DNA of 64,000 bases from Cladopsammia gracilis (taxonomy: Eukaryota > Cnidaria > Anthozoa > Scleractinia > Dendrophylliidae): positions 770,001 to 834,000 of the forward strand of contig JAJGOT010000346.1 in NCBI GenBank assembly GCA_022457155.1, written 5' to 3'. Under the pieces are notes generated by a model. That model saw only the letters and a list, made by a program, of their open reading frames with translations. It was not told where the DNA came from and did no database searches. Below are positions 31,282 to 43,320 of the stretch, in pieces (the first letter of the stretch is position 1; each line of letters opens with the position of its first letter). The translations under genes were made by a program, and so were the position numbers.

Positions 31282-32780
31282 ATGATATCCTCGCAACACG
31301 AGCTTGCCACCGCTATTACAAAAAATGGTCTCCTGATTGGAAGCAATTGTCCAAATGCACTTGTCCCGCTCAGTGTGTTACCAAACGAAGGTGATGGTCC
31401 TTTTGCAGTACGGCTAAATCATGGTTGGACGGTCAGCGGGCCACTGCATGTTATCACGGAATCGGCAACGAATAAAGTGAGGGTGAACAAAATGGCTGTT
31501 AGAGAAGTTGAGAGCATAAAGGAAATCGTCACACCGAAATCATTAATGAAGATGTTTGAGCAGGACTTCAGTAAGCATGCATCTAACAACCTTCCCGAAG
31601 AATTGGGTCATTCCGAGGAAGATAAAAGATTCCTAACTACAGTATCTGAAGGTATCCAGCTGACAGCAGGCCATTATGAGATCCCTCTTCCATTCCGGCA
31701 ACCCGAAGTTGACTTACCGAACAATCGAGAACAAGCCGTCAAGAGAGCGCTCTGGCAAAGAAGAAAGATGATTCAGAACGACCAGTACCGAAATGACTAC
31801 TTAGCCTTTATCAATGAAGTAATACATAAAGGTTACGCTGAGAAAGTCCCCGAAGAGTCTATAAAGGCAGATTGTGGTAAGGTGTGGTACGTTCCCCACC
31901 ATGGCATGTACCATCCCAAAAAACCTGAGAAGATAAGAGTGGTTTTTGACTGCAGCGCCAAATTTGCTGGAACATCTCTTAACAATCAACTACTCCAAGG
32001 GCCTGACCTTACCAATTCTTTAGTTGGCGTGCTGACTCGGTTTAGACAAGAACCAGTGGCCTTTATGGGCGACATTGAAGCCATGTTCTATCAAGTGCTT
32101 GTTCCCGCCGATCAACGTGACTTCCTGCGGTTTCTGTGGTGGCCAAACGGTGACCGGATGCCAACCTTGTGGAGTACCGAATGACTGTTCACCCCTTCCG
32201 AGCTGTCTCCTCGCCGAGCTGTTCAAATTACGCTCTACGAAAGACAGCAAATGATAATGAAGAAAAATACGGAAACGCTGTTGCCGGTGCGATGTGCCGC
32301 AACTTCTATGTGGACAACTGTCTCCCTTCTGTTAGTACAGAAGCTTAGGCAAAGGAACAAATCGAAGGTTTGCATCAAGCATGCGCTGAAGGTGGATTTC
32401 GTCTCACAAAGTTCTTTGCAACCGACGGAACGTCCTTAAGTCTATTCCTGAAGAAGAACGCTCTAAAGATGTTAAAACGCTAGTTCTTAACTATGACGAG
32501 TTACCCATTGAACGTGCTCTTGGTGTACAGTGGTGCGTTGAGTCCGACACCTTTCAGTTCCGAATCACCATCAAGGAGAAACAGTTAACGAGAAGAGGAA
32601 TACTCTCCAACATATCCTCAATCTACGATCCCCTAGGATTTGCTGCACCCTTCACCCTGGCTGCCAAATGTTGCTTCAAGACCTCTGTAGGGAAGAGAAG
32701 TTAGGATGGGATGATGAGCTTCCTGACGCCTACCCAAGTCGCTGGGAGAAATGGCGAAATGAGCTGCCCTTGCCCTTGGA
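31282..32780 (+). pseudogene. BEL/Pao pol (A17-linked region and reverse transcriptase), broken
   Basis: Starts inside the region before RT (LIGSNCPNALVPLSVL, RLNHGWTVSGPL), then RT begins with KIRVVFDCSAKFAGTSLNNQ, LLQGPDLTNSLVGVL, FMGDIEAMFYQVLVP and DFLRFLWWP, all BEL/Pao landmarks. The frame closes at 32184 and resumes in other frames; the catalytic YVDD box appears as NFYVDNC, with the second Asp changed to Asn. Remaining sequence to about 32780 matches the RT C-terminal part through frameshifts. Not functional. Confidence 0.8.
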
Positions 32781-32789
32781 TTGTTTTTT

Positions 32790-32995
32790 AAACCACTTTG
32801 TTACGGGTTCGCTACACATCGCTTCACCTCCAAGAATTCTTAACATTTCAACGCTTCGCTTCAATAAACTTTCACTTTTACCGCGGTGAACTTTGTTGTG
32901 GCAAATCGCTTTTAAGCTGGTAAAGCAGTTCTGTTTTAACATGGGATTACCAATCGTTATTGTGCATGTCCTGTGAGTAACGCTCCGCGCTCACA
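32790..32995 (+). repeat. 3' LTR-like direct repeat of BEL/Pao element
   Basis: Copy of 29861-30071, abutting RT-linker sequence directly, so pol was lost between about 32780 and the repeat. Confidence 0.8.
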
Positions 32996-34393
32996 GTGTA
33001 CTATTTTATCTGATGAGTGCCGCACATGTTGTGCGTTATGAAACTAGTTAGTAATAAAATGCCAAGTCAGATCTTCAGTTGATCAGTTCACCTCGATTAT
33101 ATATATATATATATGTAGGTCCAGTAATCAAGCTGTCTACTCATTGTTATAGTTTTACTTGCATGTACATGGAGTGATCATGAAGACTAGCAACCAGCAA
33201 AAATAAAAAAGGAATGTTACAGATATTCAAATAAAACCCTATAGCTCTAAAGAATTATCAGTATAATAAATTTAAACAAAACAATTTTGGAACAATGGAA
33301 TATTCGGAGAGTTTTTCAGTGAGGCCTCCAACAGCAACACCCTTCCCCAGCACTAGAACATTAGGGGCAACATCCTCCCCCAACACCAGGGCTTCAGGGC
33401 AACACTCTCCTCCAGCACCAGGCTATCAGTAGCAACACCTTCTCCCAGTTACAGCACCAGGCCTGTAGCAGACAAATCTGCCCCACCATTAGCTGTTCAT
33501 TAACAACTACTAAGACCTGAAAATTCATCACTGCACAACAAGAAAGCTATGAAATTAAGAAAGAACACTTGTCTTTAAATTTTATTTAAATTTATCAACT
33601 GAATGGGACCAAAGCTGTTGCACTTTCGTTACCTCTTAACTTGTATGTGATGGTTTGTGAGCATCTACTTAGTACTCTGATCCACAAAATTTTTAATTCG
33701 AGCATTACTACCCTTCTAATGTTACGTAGTGCAATACCTTTGCCATTTCTGTTGTCTCTTGGATTCCTTGTTTCCAGCTGGAATTCAGAGATCAAATAAA
33801 AGATAAGCTATATTTTCAATTAACAAAAGACATTTAAATTGACGCATTTTACATCTTTTTTTTTTCATCTGCACATTAGAATTGTATTGTGTGGATAAAA
33901 CAATAGTTTCACTGATCAAATTTGTTTGTGGTTTATGTGTTTTTCATTCATAGACTATTTAAAAATAAATTTATAAAGACGAGAGTTGATGTTTTCAAAA
34001 CTGAACTTTATTAGATATTTTAAATGATCTTCAGATATTTGCTTTGCTTTCCTTTACGTTGCAGTATATTTAAAATAAGCTAAGAAAATTCCTCAGTCTT
34101 TTTTTCAAGCATTTTAGGAGATCAAAAGTTTTTCATTGGACTGTTTTATAGCAAGATTCTTTACTTAATGTTTCCATGAATTTTCATAGGTGGCAATGGA
34201 TGATGTTATGTTGCTAAAATTGGAGATTTTGGATAGGCTGCTTTTTATTTTGGATAATTTTTTCTTTCACAAATAACATATTTCCCTGCAGCACAAACAA
34301 ACAAAGAAGGTAAACGAAACAGGGTTGGAATAGTTCCCTACATTGCACCAAAATTGTTCAGTATGGGCAGTTTTGCAATTGTTACCGTTGAGT
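32996..34393. other. Non-coding spacer with simple repeats
   Basis: Holds an (AT)n run near 33097-33115, a small minisatellite (33332-33461) and AT-rich DNA. No supportable gene. Confidence 0.4.
33332..33461. repeat. Four-copy minisatellite, about 33 bp unit
   Basis: Units start CAACACCCTTCCCCAGCAC-like and vary in the second half (CAACATCCTCCCCCAACACC, CAACACTCTCCTCCAGCACC, CAACACCTTCTCCCAG...). Imperfect tandem repeat. Confidence 0.6.
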
Positions 34394-35980
34394 TCTTTTT
34401 TCTAGAAAGATCACATTCATAGGATGAAGAAATTGCCACTGTCTATCTCACTGAACTGATCATAGATCAATTAACTGAAAATGGTGTTCACGAAACACTT
34501 CTTAGAAATGCAGTTATGAATATTGCAGAACAGAATCCCTCTTTAACAGTACTGTGGAAAGGCTATTTGACAAAGGTTAGCATGTCTTTATGCCCACCAT
34601 ACCAGCGAGCTGTTCAAGTGGTAGTCGTAGATGAAGCGCACTGTATTTTAGAATGGTGAGTGTTGTTAAGAAACAGGTTTTTGCCATGAGCACGTGGTTT
34701 TTATGTGAAAAGTTTGTTTGACAATAGACTGGTTAATATTATAATGTTTGCCATATTACACATTTAGAAATATTTTCTATTATGTATACTTGGAGGTTCA
34801 CATGTAGTTCCAAAATAAGGGCTTTCATCAAGGCATCACATCATCTATACATACATATATAGCAAACAAAATATGGTCTCCCATCAGAATAATAATACAG
34901 GCTTGTAGTCTGGCTACTGTTTAAGAATAAATAGAGGTTACTTCACGGTTGGTGAGCGCATACGATTTTTATTCACGAGTTGGGAAGAATCACAAACGAA
35001 CAAGCGAGGCTTTGCGAGCAAGTTAATTTTAGCACAGTTTTGACCCCAAAATACAAAAATCCCCAGGAAGGCTATCATAGCTCATGACTCCTTTCCTGTA
35101 AATTATAAACACATACATTAAATTTGTTTCTTTCTCCTTTTTTTGGAGGAGACGACTTCAGGAGAGACTACTCCAGATTGGCTATGTTGTGTGCCACTTT
35201 TCCTAGTGTGCCTGTTGTTGCCCTCACTGCTACAGCAAGTAACAAAGATGTGGTGGCAATAAAGGAGTCACTTAATTTGAAGAATCTTCTCGAGGTCATA
35301 GGAAATCCAAACAGGCCAAACATTTTTTACTAAAGTCTTTCGCAAAGGTGATAATGTGGACTTCTTTGAAGAGCTCTAGAAGCCGATCGCAAATGAGTTA
35401 AAAGAAAGTACAGTAACATACCCATTAACTATATTGTATCTACCCCTGAAATGGTGTGGGTTTGCCTTTAAATATTTTGACAGACAGTTGGGTAATGAAC
35501 AATACTATCCTTCAAATGCCAAAGCTTTACCTGAAAACAGACTTTATGCTCAATTCCATGCACCTCCGACAAATGCGATGAAGGACCAAATACTTAAGGA
35601 ACTGGTCTCACCTACATCAACATTTTTGCAACTGTTGCCATGGGAATGGGTGTAGACATTCCATCAATACAATGTGTCATCCATGTAGGACCACCACGTA
35701 CCATCAGAGAGTACTTCCAAGAAACCAGACAGGCAGGTCGCGATACAAAACCTTCAACTGCTGTCCTTTATTACAACAATCGTGACATTTCAAAGAATAG
35801 GGAAGGACTGAATGAGGACATTAGGACTTTCTGCCAGCTGGAGAATGCCTGCCTCAGAAAATTTCTGTTTCAGTGTCTTGACACAAGGGAGGTGGTGGAT
35901 AGCACATTTGTAGGTCACCTTTGTTGTTCCTACTGTAAATCTGTCTGTGATTGTCCGGAATGTCTCAAAGACATGCTGTG
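34394..35980 (+). pseudogene. RecQ-like DNA helicase pseudogene
   Basis: Blocks in order: the DEAH box as VVVVDEAHCILEW followed by a donor (g|gtgagt, about 34657); after an intron FRRDYSRLAMLCATFPSVPV and VVALTATASNKDV (motif III); NPNRPNIFY; YLPLKWCGFAFKYF; FHAPPTNAMKDQILKEL; then VAMGMGVDIPSIQCVIHVGP and EYFQETRQAGRD (motifs V and VI). A Cys-rich tail follows (CCSYCKSVCDCPECLKDML). RecQ helicases unwind DNA 3' to 5' with ATP; here the Walker A region is not seen and in-frame stops occur after NIFY and before KPIANELKE. GRAGRD is altered to RQAGRD. It lies upstream on the same strand as transposase and nuclease remnants, so may be element-borne. Confidence 0.8.
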
Positions 35981-35981
35981 A

Positions 35982-36876
35982 AATGTAATTTATTTTCAAC
36001 TTTTTTACTTCTTCTAGATTTCTTTATTTGTTATTTGTTCATTTTTGTAAATCTTGTTGTCTCAAACAAATGCAGTGAATGAAAGACAATTGTTTACATG
36101 TATATATGTTCCTTATAGACATTTTCAAATGCGCTGTTCGCATTTTTATTTTATTTAAAAGGTTCCAGAATGGCTGGTACCTTTTTATGAAATCTTTCCA
36201 TTGCAATTTGTTATGAGAGACAGTCTTGAAACTAAAACTGTTATAATTTGTTGTAGAAGACACTAGGAGTACATAGTGTATGTGCTATTGGCAAACCAAA
36301 GCATTGTTCTATTTCAGTAATAATTGGATGTCTTGGCACCAGCAATGATTTATCTTTTTTTGTTTCTCATAGCAACATAAAACAATAAATATGTTTTTTT
36401 TAAATATTATTGTAAGAGCAATGTTTTTGTTTAAATGATATCTATACCTGTAACTTGTTAAAAGTGGTGGTGAAAACAATGTTAAATTTGAACCATAACA
36501 TATATAAACTAACATATAAATCTAATAAGTTTGTTTTCGCTGGACATACAAAACATATAAAACTGTAACTTTTGATTTTAAAGCTGAGATAGGCATATTT
36601 ACATATTTATACAGCCACAATATCAACATCATGGCGATTATAATAGGACATTTGTCTCTCCCATATCAGTCTCATATTTTGTTTTAAATGCCCTTGTTTT
36701 CTTTTCTCTTTTACCATCTAAGTCAAATTCAACTACTGTTGACTAACTTTACTCAAATCATAAAACTCAATAATATTTCACATTTGATTCTCATTGCAGT
36801 TATAAAAAAACAGTTTGTATAAAACAGGGGGGGATAGAAAAAAGGCCTGGGACCGAGAAATGATGTTCTCACAAGG
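35982..36876. other. Non-coding spacer
   Basis: AT-rich; no protein-like frame or structured repeat seen. Confidence 0.4.
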
Positions 36877-38065
36877 GTGAAACATATGAGCAACTTGTGC
36901 ATAACATATAGTCATGTGATGAGGAAGGAAGAATTGTGTAAAGTATGTTCTGGAATTTACAATCAGGAAATTTTGGAATACTCAAAACAAAAGCTTTTGA
37001 ATACTACTTGTGACTTCTCTGTAGAGTCCAACTGGACAATTCCTCATGCTTTTAACAATACGCTCATAAAGGAAACTGTACGTTCAGGACGGCCTAATGA
37101 ATGCCTTATGCTAATCAAGGACACTGGACGATCAGAGAGATGTAAGAATTGCCAACGACTGTGGAATAACTCTTTACGTTTTAAACTGACATCCAAGCAA
37201 AATACCTTTAGTGAAACATTGGCTAACAGCAGAGTAAGGTTGTCACTCATCGAATCAAAAGCTTCTTGAAAGAGCTAGAAATATGAGCAAGGAAATTAAG
37301 AAACTCAGAGAGAATAATTTGAATTTGAGAAATTGGATGGCAGAACTAAAATGAAAGTCAAATATGCAAGGGAAGTATTAAGTGAAGAAACCGCAAGTGC
37401 AATGGAGGAGTGACTTCCCTTTTACGCTCAATGAAACCGAGCAGACTCGTGCCTATATCAGAATGTGCAACATGCTTTTCGAGACAATGAACACAACTGC
37501 TCTTGATGGGGCATATATGAAAGATCTTTTTGCTGTCTTGCGCTGGTTTCAGACATGGTTTCATGAGATTAACAGAGTGGCTCAGCAACGTCAAGGTAAC
37601 AAATCTTCATTTTCTGTATGGCACTGGTTTATACCCCAACATAAACTACATCATCAACATAAACTACCCTTACATCAATGCGGTTCTAAAAAGTGTCAGG
37701 ATGATGTTGAGAATTACTTTTCCCTGGTAAGGAATGGAGAAACATCACCAACAATCCAGCGCTTCTTTGAAATAAGAAAGACCCTTGTAGCTGACTTCAA
37801 CATCACAAATGAACTTGGCATGATGGAAGGGTCATCATCCTCATATGATGCTCCAGCTTTGCAGATGAAGCCAGGTGAAGTGCAATTGACAAAGGAATCA
37901 ACAACTTACAAACATAACAAGGCTGTGAGAAAGGAGCTATGTCTTAGTAAAATTAGAGCATCACTTTTAAAGGCCTCGCCTAAGTCTGCTCATAAAACTC
38001 ATGTAACAAGTTTGCCAACGCATTATTGCATTGAGCCAAATAACAATCTTAATATATATAGATAG
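36877..38065 (+). pseudogene. P-like transposase remnant
   Basis: First frame (36877-37269): CKVCSGIYNQEILEYSKQ, RPNECLMLIKDTGRSERCKN and CQRLWNNSLRFKL, a Cys-containing region, then a helix LLERARNMSKEIKKLRE in the next frame. Second frame (from about 37382): EQTRAYIRMCNMLFETMN, LFAVLRWFQTWFHEINR, and near 37690-37770 DDVENYFSLVRNGETSPTIQ, which fits the region around the third catalytic acid of P/THAP-type transposases (NQDxxENxFSxxR). The catalytic D region between them is deleted. Not functional; superfamily by motif resemblance. Confidence 0.55.
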
Positions 38066-39237
38066 CCCAAGGCTAACAGCGTCGCACTTTGAACAAGCTT
38101 AACTAAGGTGAAACTTAACTAAGGTGAAAGGTTGGAAGCACAAGAATTAAGATTGACAAAACGGGCTATTTTCAATTTTAGCAATTCTCAAAAACAGTGT
38201 TACGCGACCGTCTGCACAGTACATTTTTTTTATAGACCGTACAAAAGTTCACAAAAACAACTTTTATCTGTCTAGAATAACTAGTACCACTAGTTTCCGA
38301 ATAAAATACAGTTTTTGTTTGTCAAAAATTGCCCGAGAAACTGATTTGAAAATCAAAAATTGCAAAAATACACAAACATATTTGCATAAGGCGATGCGAG
38401 TGAAGATAGAACTGTACTATAAAATCAAAGTCTTGTTTTGTTTACATAAAATCGCCTTTCAAACTATCTAATGAATGAGCAAACATATAAAAATGGACAA
38501 CACAATCTTCTTTCGAAAAAATTTATTCAAATCTCCATTAGTTTACGTTTAAAAGCAAAACGCGTACCATTTAATTATAGCTCATCGAGTTCAAGCTTTC
38601 TTCGATGAAATTCAAGAGATCGATACAACTGAATTTAAGCACGTTTTAAAATCAATTCTCCAAAACTAACAATAACACCAATAAAAAGTCACTCACAGAT
38701 TTGATATCAACATAAATTCTCATCGAAAACTGTAATCTGTTTTACCTTTAAGTCCCTCGCTTGCTTGGAAATTCAAAGCTCCGCTTCTGGTTCTGAAATC
38801 CGTAGAAAACAGACATCTCCAGCATTTGATAAAAACGTAATACATGAAGTTCCTCGAAGCAAGATTTTATCCCTGAAAGCTTGTCTTTTTCCACTTGAGC
38901 GGCTTCTGAGTATCCCTTAATTAGTATCATTGTCTTGAGTAGCAAACCGCGAAATATTCAGGGAAATAACGCCTTTAATTTAAACGGTTTTCTCCGCTTA
39001 GTAAATTCACAGCAAAACATCAAAGTGTTTTTCTTGCTGACGTGACATTCCGCCGTGTAACCGCGCGAAAAACAAAGCCTCGCTTTGGTTTCAACATGAC
39101 ATCGTACGCGCATGTTTTGCGACGTCATACGTGCCCGCGAGCTAGTCCTGCGGGACGGCGAAGCTACAGTAGTACAGTAGTCCAGTCCTGTGCGACGGCG
39201 GAGGGCACACGCGCGCCCGCGAAACATTCCGCTAGCC
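38066..39237. other. Non-coding region with GC-rich, promoter-like end
   Basis: 38066-39040 is AT-rich and empty. 39040-39237 is GC- and CpG-rich with repeats of GTACAGTAGT and GGGACGGCGA-like words, directly upstream of the CCHC gene; it may be its promoter. Confidence 0.4.
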
Positions 39238-39921
39238 ATGACCATGAAAAATGAAGGGCACAGGTTCTGGTTCTATGAGTATGGGGCTGCGCAGCCAGGC
39301 CTTCGGCCTGGCAAGTGCTCCGCTATCAATCAATGCCATGCAATTGTGCAAATTATTGATCATGCTATACCCAAGGCATTATTTAATAGAAACATTCAGA
39401 CAATTGAAGCTTTGAAAGATGCTAATAATAAGGAGATCTTCACAAACTTCAACATTCTGCTAGACAAAAATATAAGATCTAACTACTTTAAATTGCCTGG
39501 GTATTGTGACAAGTCATACGTTACAGCAGAGAACGGAGTATTTGAAGATGATTCTTTGTATTCATGGTGGGCTTTGACCAGCCACATATGTGGTGGAAGT
39601 GAGGGAACAGAAGAGGCCATCTTCATGTACATAACAAAGTTTATTAAGAGGCGATGTGTAACTTACTTAGGAAAGGATGGGTTAAGCCCCTCTTTTAATA
39701 ACTCAAAGGCAACAAGACAGCGTATCACAGATAAAAATGGCATATCAAAGAAAGAGTCACAACAGAACGCACAGCCAAGTGATGTATGTCTTAGGTGTGG
39801 TATGCTAGGTCACTTGGCAAAAGATTGTACCGATCCTCCACAACCTGAATGGTTAGCAAACCAAACCTGCTTTAAGTGTGGATGCCTGGGTCATCTCGCA
39901 GAGAACTGCAAGTCCAAATAG
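39238..39921 (+). CDS. Protein with two CCHC zinc knuckles
   Basis: 227 aa from ATG 39238 (MTMKNEGHRFWFYE); the frame stays open upstream but without an ATG, and CpG-rich DNA precedes it. The N-terminal two thirds are globular (IDHAIPKALFNRNIQTIEAL, FKLPGYCDKSYVTAENGVF, EEAIFMYITKFIKRRCVTYL). The C-terminus has two knuckles, CLRCGMLGHLAKDC and CFKCGCLGHLAENC, which bind single-stranded nucleic acid in Gag and cellular proteins. No retroviral Gag core is evident. It lies 75 bp before, and on the same strand as, the YqaJ nuclease frame. Near its start is a perfect 8-bp-stem palindrome GCCAGGCCTTCGGCCTGGC (39295-39313). Intact frame, family not recognised. Confidence 0.6.
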   Translation: MTMKNEGHRFWFYEYGAAQPGLRPGKCSAINQCHAIVQIIDHAIPKALFNRNIQTIEALKDANNKEIFTNFNILLDKNIRSNYFKLPGYCDKSYVTAENGVFEDDSLYSWWALTSHICGGSEGTEEAIFMYITKFIKRRCVTYLGKDGLSPSFNNSKATRQRITDKNGISKKESQQNAQPSDVCLRCGMLGHLAKDCTDPPQPEWLANQTCFKCGCLGHLAENCKSK

Positions 39922-39995
39922 ATGGTTAGATCCAAAGTCTCTCAGCAAGCCACAAGACCTAATTTGCCAAACATAGTTCACTTCCAACTGTAAAC

Positions 39996-41316
39996 TTGAA
40001 ATACCAGCAGAGCTATAAGATGTTAAAAAAAGCTCCACCTCAAGTATCTGACAAGAGAAATTTTCTCAAACAGAGAACAGACAAATGGTTTCAGGAAAGA
40101 AAAAATTACATTAATGCAAGCAAAATGGGTACAGTGTTAGGCTTCCATGGAAAGAAAGAATTTGCACTAAACTGGTCTACTTTGCATGGTATGAGTTCCA
40201 ACTCTGTTGAACAACCCAGCAGCAATGCAGAGTTGTCAATGGAGTGGGGAAGAATATGTGAAGATAATGCTAGAATAACCTACTTGGACTACAGTGGCCA
40301 CAGTACTCGAGACTGGCTTGTGGGTGATCAGTTGGAAAGGTACAGAGATAATTGGTTGCTCTCCCGATGACATAGTGGAGATGCACGGTACTGGTATAAA
40401 GCCAACCGGTGGCTGAGGCATAACTGAATATAAATGTCCCTTTAAAGGGGGTTTTCCTTGCCATTACAAGACTATTCCTCCATCATATTATCTTCAAACG
40501 CAGCTAAATATGTTGGCCACAGCCAGCTTATGGTGCCACCTTGTTGTATGGACCCCGAAGACAACAAGGATATACCTTGTCCAAAGAGATGATCAGTTTT
40601 TAGATAACTTACTGAATGTGACTTTCCGTCAATATTGGAACTTGCAAACAAAACCAGATAATCCCCATCCTACATTACTTGATCTTAAAATGCAAGCTGA
40701 GAAAAAATCTAGAGAGATCATTCAAGTTACAGAAATACCATTATTGTGTTCAACATCTTGTCTTGGCCAACTATCACAGTTTTCACCACAAACTGTTGAC
40801 TCTTTAGTAAAGAAAGAAAAAACTGGGAATAGAAAAGTGATGCATTGTTCAAAATGTCACAGGCTACTAACAGTTTGCAACAAAGACAAATGTGAAGGGA
40901 AATGCACAGGCGCACATCGATCCTTAACATTTAATGCAAGAATTTCTTCAGTGGTCACAGCAAATGCAACAACAAGCAGAGATGTGTTCCCTTCATTCAG
41001 AAATGGATCAGGGACTATTCCAAATTCCTGTCACCAAGATGCTTTACTGGTAATTCTCAATGAAATTTTCATGAAGAATCCAAACTTCTTTAATGCAACT
41101 GGAAGCCACACATCAATGCCATTGCAGCTGCTTTCCTCCCTTGGTTGTCACCCAGTTGGATCATTTGGGATACGAAGGATAACACGGTGGGTCAGAGTCT
41201 TCATTTCCCTGAAGATCTTCTCGAAGCTTAGGGTACTCATGCCACTATATACCCTATTTCTTAGTTCTGATGCTGATTGTCGTTTTGCCACCTCTATCAA
41301 TTCATTGTCTACTTGA
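39996..41316 (+). pseudogene. YqaJ-type exonuclease, frameshifted
   Basis: First frame to 40370: NFLKQRTDKWFQERKNYINA, SKMGTVLGFHGKK, MEWGRICEDNARITYL. A frame slip near 40360 and a stop follow, then GCSPDDIVEMHGTGIKP, ITEYKCPFK (acid-x-Lys catalytic pair) and SYYLQTQLNMLA, continuing from 40510 as VVWTPKTTRIYLVQRDDQF. YqaJ/lambda-exonuclease-fold nucleases resect DNA; a YqaJ protein accompanies the transposase in ISL2EU elements. A C-terminal Cys cluster (CSKCHRLLTVCNKDKCEGKC) is an added feature. The slip inactivates it. Confidence 0.7.
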
Positions 41317-41900
41317 CATAGCAGTCTTGTCTATAAAAATAATTTAATGAACAGTAAATATGAAGGTAAAACTCTCAGCATTTAATTTTCACAAAAATGT
41401 TTTTAACATGCTTCTTGATATTTTTATTATTGTACCATGCAACCAAAAACGTATATTTTTTTATTATTTCAATTACAGACTAAGGCATTAAACCAAAAAC
41501 GGTGAATAAAAAAGAACTTTCAGTAGCTTATATACCGCATGTCGATTCAACGGGAAATAGTTTAAAAATATGGCAAACAAAATAGAATATTACCTCGCAT
41601 TCTGCTGAATTTTCTGGACGAATCATCGCTGTGAAGACTTCCGGTTCTGGTGAATCTAGATCTGCAAAAAGATAAGAAAAATATGTGTTTGCTGATTTTT
41701 AAAAATCTCAGAATTAACAAGTTATCTAAACACAATAATTCATGCTTATATATCCCAAACTCGACATCGAATTTGGTTTAAATGAAACTGACAATCCAAA
41801 CATCGCAATATTTCCGTGAATCGAATGTCAGACAAATTGTAAACAAGGAATAAAAAGGTGAAAGTTAAGAGGACTGGGCATGACCGCGTCGGAGTAAGAC
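41317..41900. other. Spacer with one possible minus-strand exon
   Basis: AT-rich. A 68-bp stretch at 41594-41661 on the minus strand has a good acceptor (ctttttgcag) and donor (GAG|gtaata) and encodes DLDSPEPEVFTAMIRPENSA plus three residues; acidic, family unknown. Confidence 0.3.
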
Positions 41901-41957
41901 GTGCCCATCAAAGCTCCACATGCCTTTGCGAGTTTATAGATATTTTGGTCGTTTTTT

Positions 41958-42827
41958 ATGGCTGAATCCCCAAAAAGGAAGAATAGAGTAAGCAGCAACT
42001 CGAGCACAGAAAGCAGAGATAGCAAGACATCATCTCTGGTGGATAAAAAGAAAAGAAACGTAATCAGCGAAGACGAAGACGAAGCTCTAAACATGGCGAC
42101 GGTCAGTGAGAATATACAACATATTTTAGAAAGGCTGGGTAAACTGGACACACTTCAGTCTCTTTTAACGAAAACCCTTGAGAAGCTCGAAAAGCTAGAG
42201 ATTCACGTTAATGATTTGGACTTAAGACTCAAAACGTTGGAAGCTAAATGCCGCGGTCATGATAAATCTATCGGTGAAGTAAAAGCAAGCGCAGAATTCA
42301 TCAATAACCAATTTGAAGAAAACAAGGTCTTGTTCAATGATAAAACCTTAGAAAAATTCAAGAAGCAGAAGTCGGAAATTCATCAACTAAAGAAAGAGCT
42401 GCTGTATTTGGAGGCATACTCGAGAAGAGAAAACCTGATTATTACCGGCATACCAGAAGCTCAAGACCCTTCCGAAGATACCCTCCAAGTGATATAAGAT
42501 TTCATGGCGAATGAATTAAATGTCTCCGATGCAGCTAATATTGACTTTCAGCGAGTTCATCGCCCGGGTAAACCTAACCATAAAGGTCCTAGAGCCAACA
42601 TCGCTCGATTTTTGAAATACCCTGACAAAGAGGGAATTTTATCACTGGGAAAGCATCTGCGTGACAAAGATATCTTCATGTTTTCTGACTTCCCTGAAGG
42701 CATTCAACAATCATGGAAACGACAACTTAAGAAGCTCAAGGAGGCAAAACAAGCTGGAAAGAAGGCTTCCTTTAGCAAAAGTAGACCGGATATGTTATAC
42801 ATCGATGGGTTCTTTGTCCCCGAATAA
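41958..42827 (+). pseudogene. L1/Tx1-like LINE ORF1 protein, one stop
   Basis: Starts at ATG 41958 in a short leader ([10 protein letters not shown]). An S/K-rich nuclear-type start is followed by a heptad coiled coil (residues about 45-150) and an RRM-like core announced by [18 protein letters not shown], then [22 protein letters not shown] and [14 protein letters not shown]. In L1-type elements ORF1p trimerises and binds RNA as a chaperone. A single stop (taa at 42495) splits the frame just after the RRM start and reading continues to 42827, so the gene is nearly intact. Confidence 0.85.
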
Positions 42828-42830
42828 ACT

Positions 42831-43065
42831 GGAAATAAACATTATCTCATGCTGTAAGTCTGGTAGAACCATCTTCAAATTTGCTAACTATAGCCATATA
42901 AGCATAACATCTTGATATCGAACTCTTAGTATTTAGTATTTTTTATGAGGCTGCAAGAGCTTTATATGTACGGTGCATCTTTCCTTTTCTGTTTTCGGAA
43001 GATCACACAAGAGGTAAGCTTTGGTTTTCTTTGCTTATTTATTTATTTCGGTTTTCTTTGCTTAC

Positions 43066-43102
<37 letters not shown>

Positions 43103-43320
43103 CATATTAATGTTTCTAAGATTTACTTTAATTTGCATAGGCTGCAGTTATTTTTGGTATGCTAATTTTTTTCATTTTTAATTCGCAACCGTGTGAATTA
43201 CTAAAGGTGTTGAAAAATACCGATAGCATTAATAGCATTAATTATAATGTTATTGTTATTTTCATAATAGGATCTTTTTTGTGGAATTGTTTTCGTGTGT
43301 TATTTTAATAGCAAAAATTA
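42831..43320. other. LINE inter-ORF region with (TTTA)n
   Basis: Separates ORF1 from the endonuclease; holds a (TTTA)n microsatellite at 43036-43101 and AT-rich DNA. Confidence 0.6.
43036..43101. repeat. (TTTA)n microsatellite
   Basis: Two TTTA runs interrupted by CGGTTTTCTTTGCTTAC, itself a local duplicate of 43018-43034. Confidence 0.85.

Larger units (their letters stand above)
29861..32995 (+). mobile_element. BEL/Pao LTR retrotransposon, internally deleted
   Basis: Direct repeats of about 210 bp (29861-30071 and 32790-32995) enclose BEL/Pao-type gag and pol sequence. Gag coiled-coil protein is present; zinc knuckles, aspartic protease and everything after the RT palm (RNase H, integrase) are missing. 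Boundaries of the repeats are approximate and the 5' part of the LTR may be missing. Confidence 0.75.
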
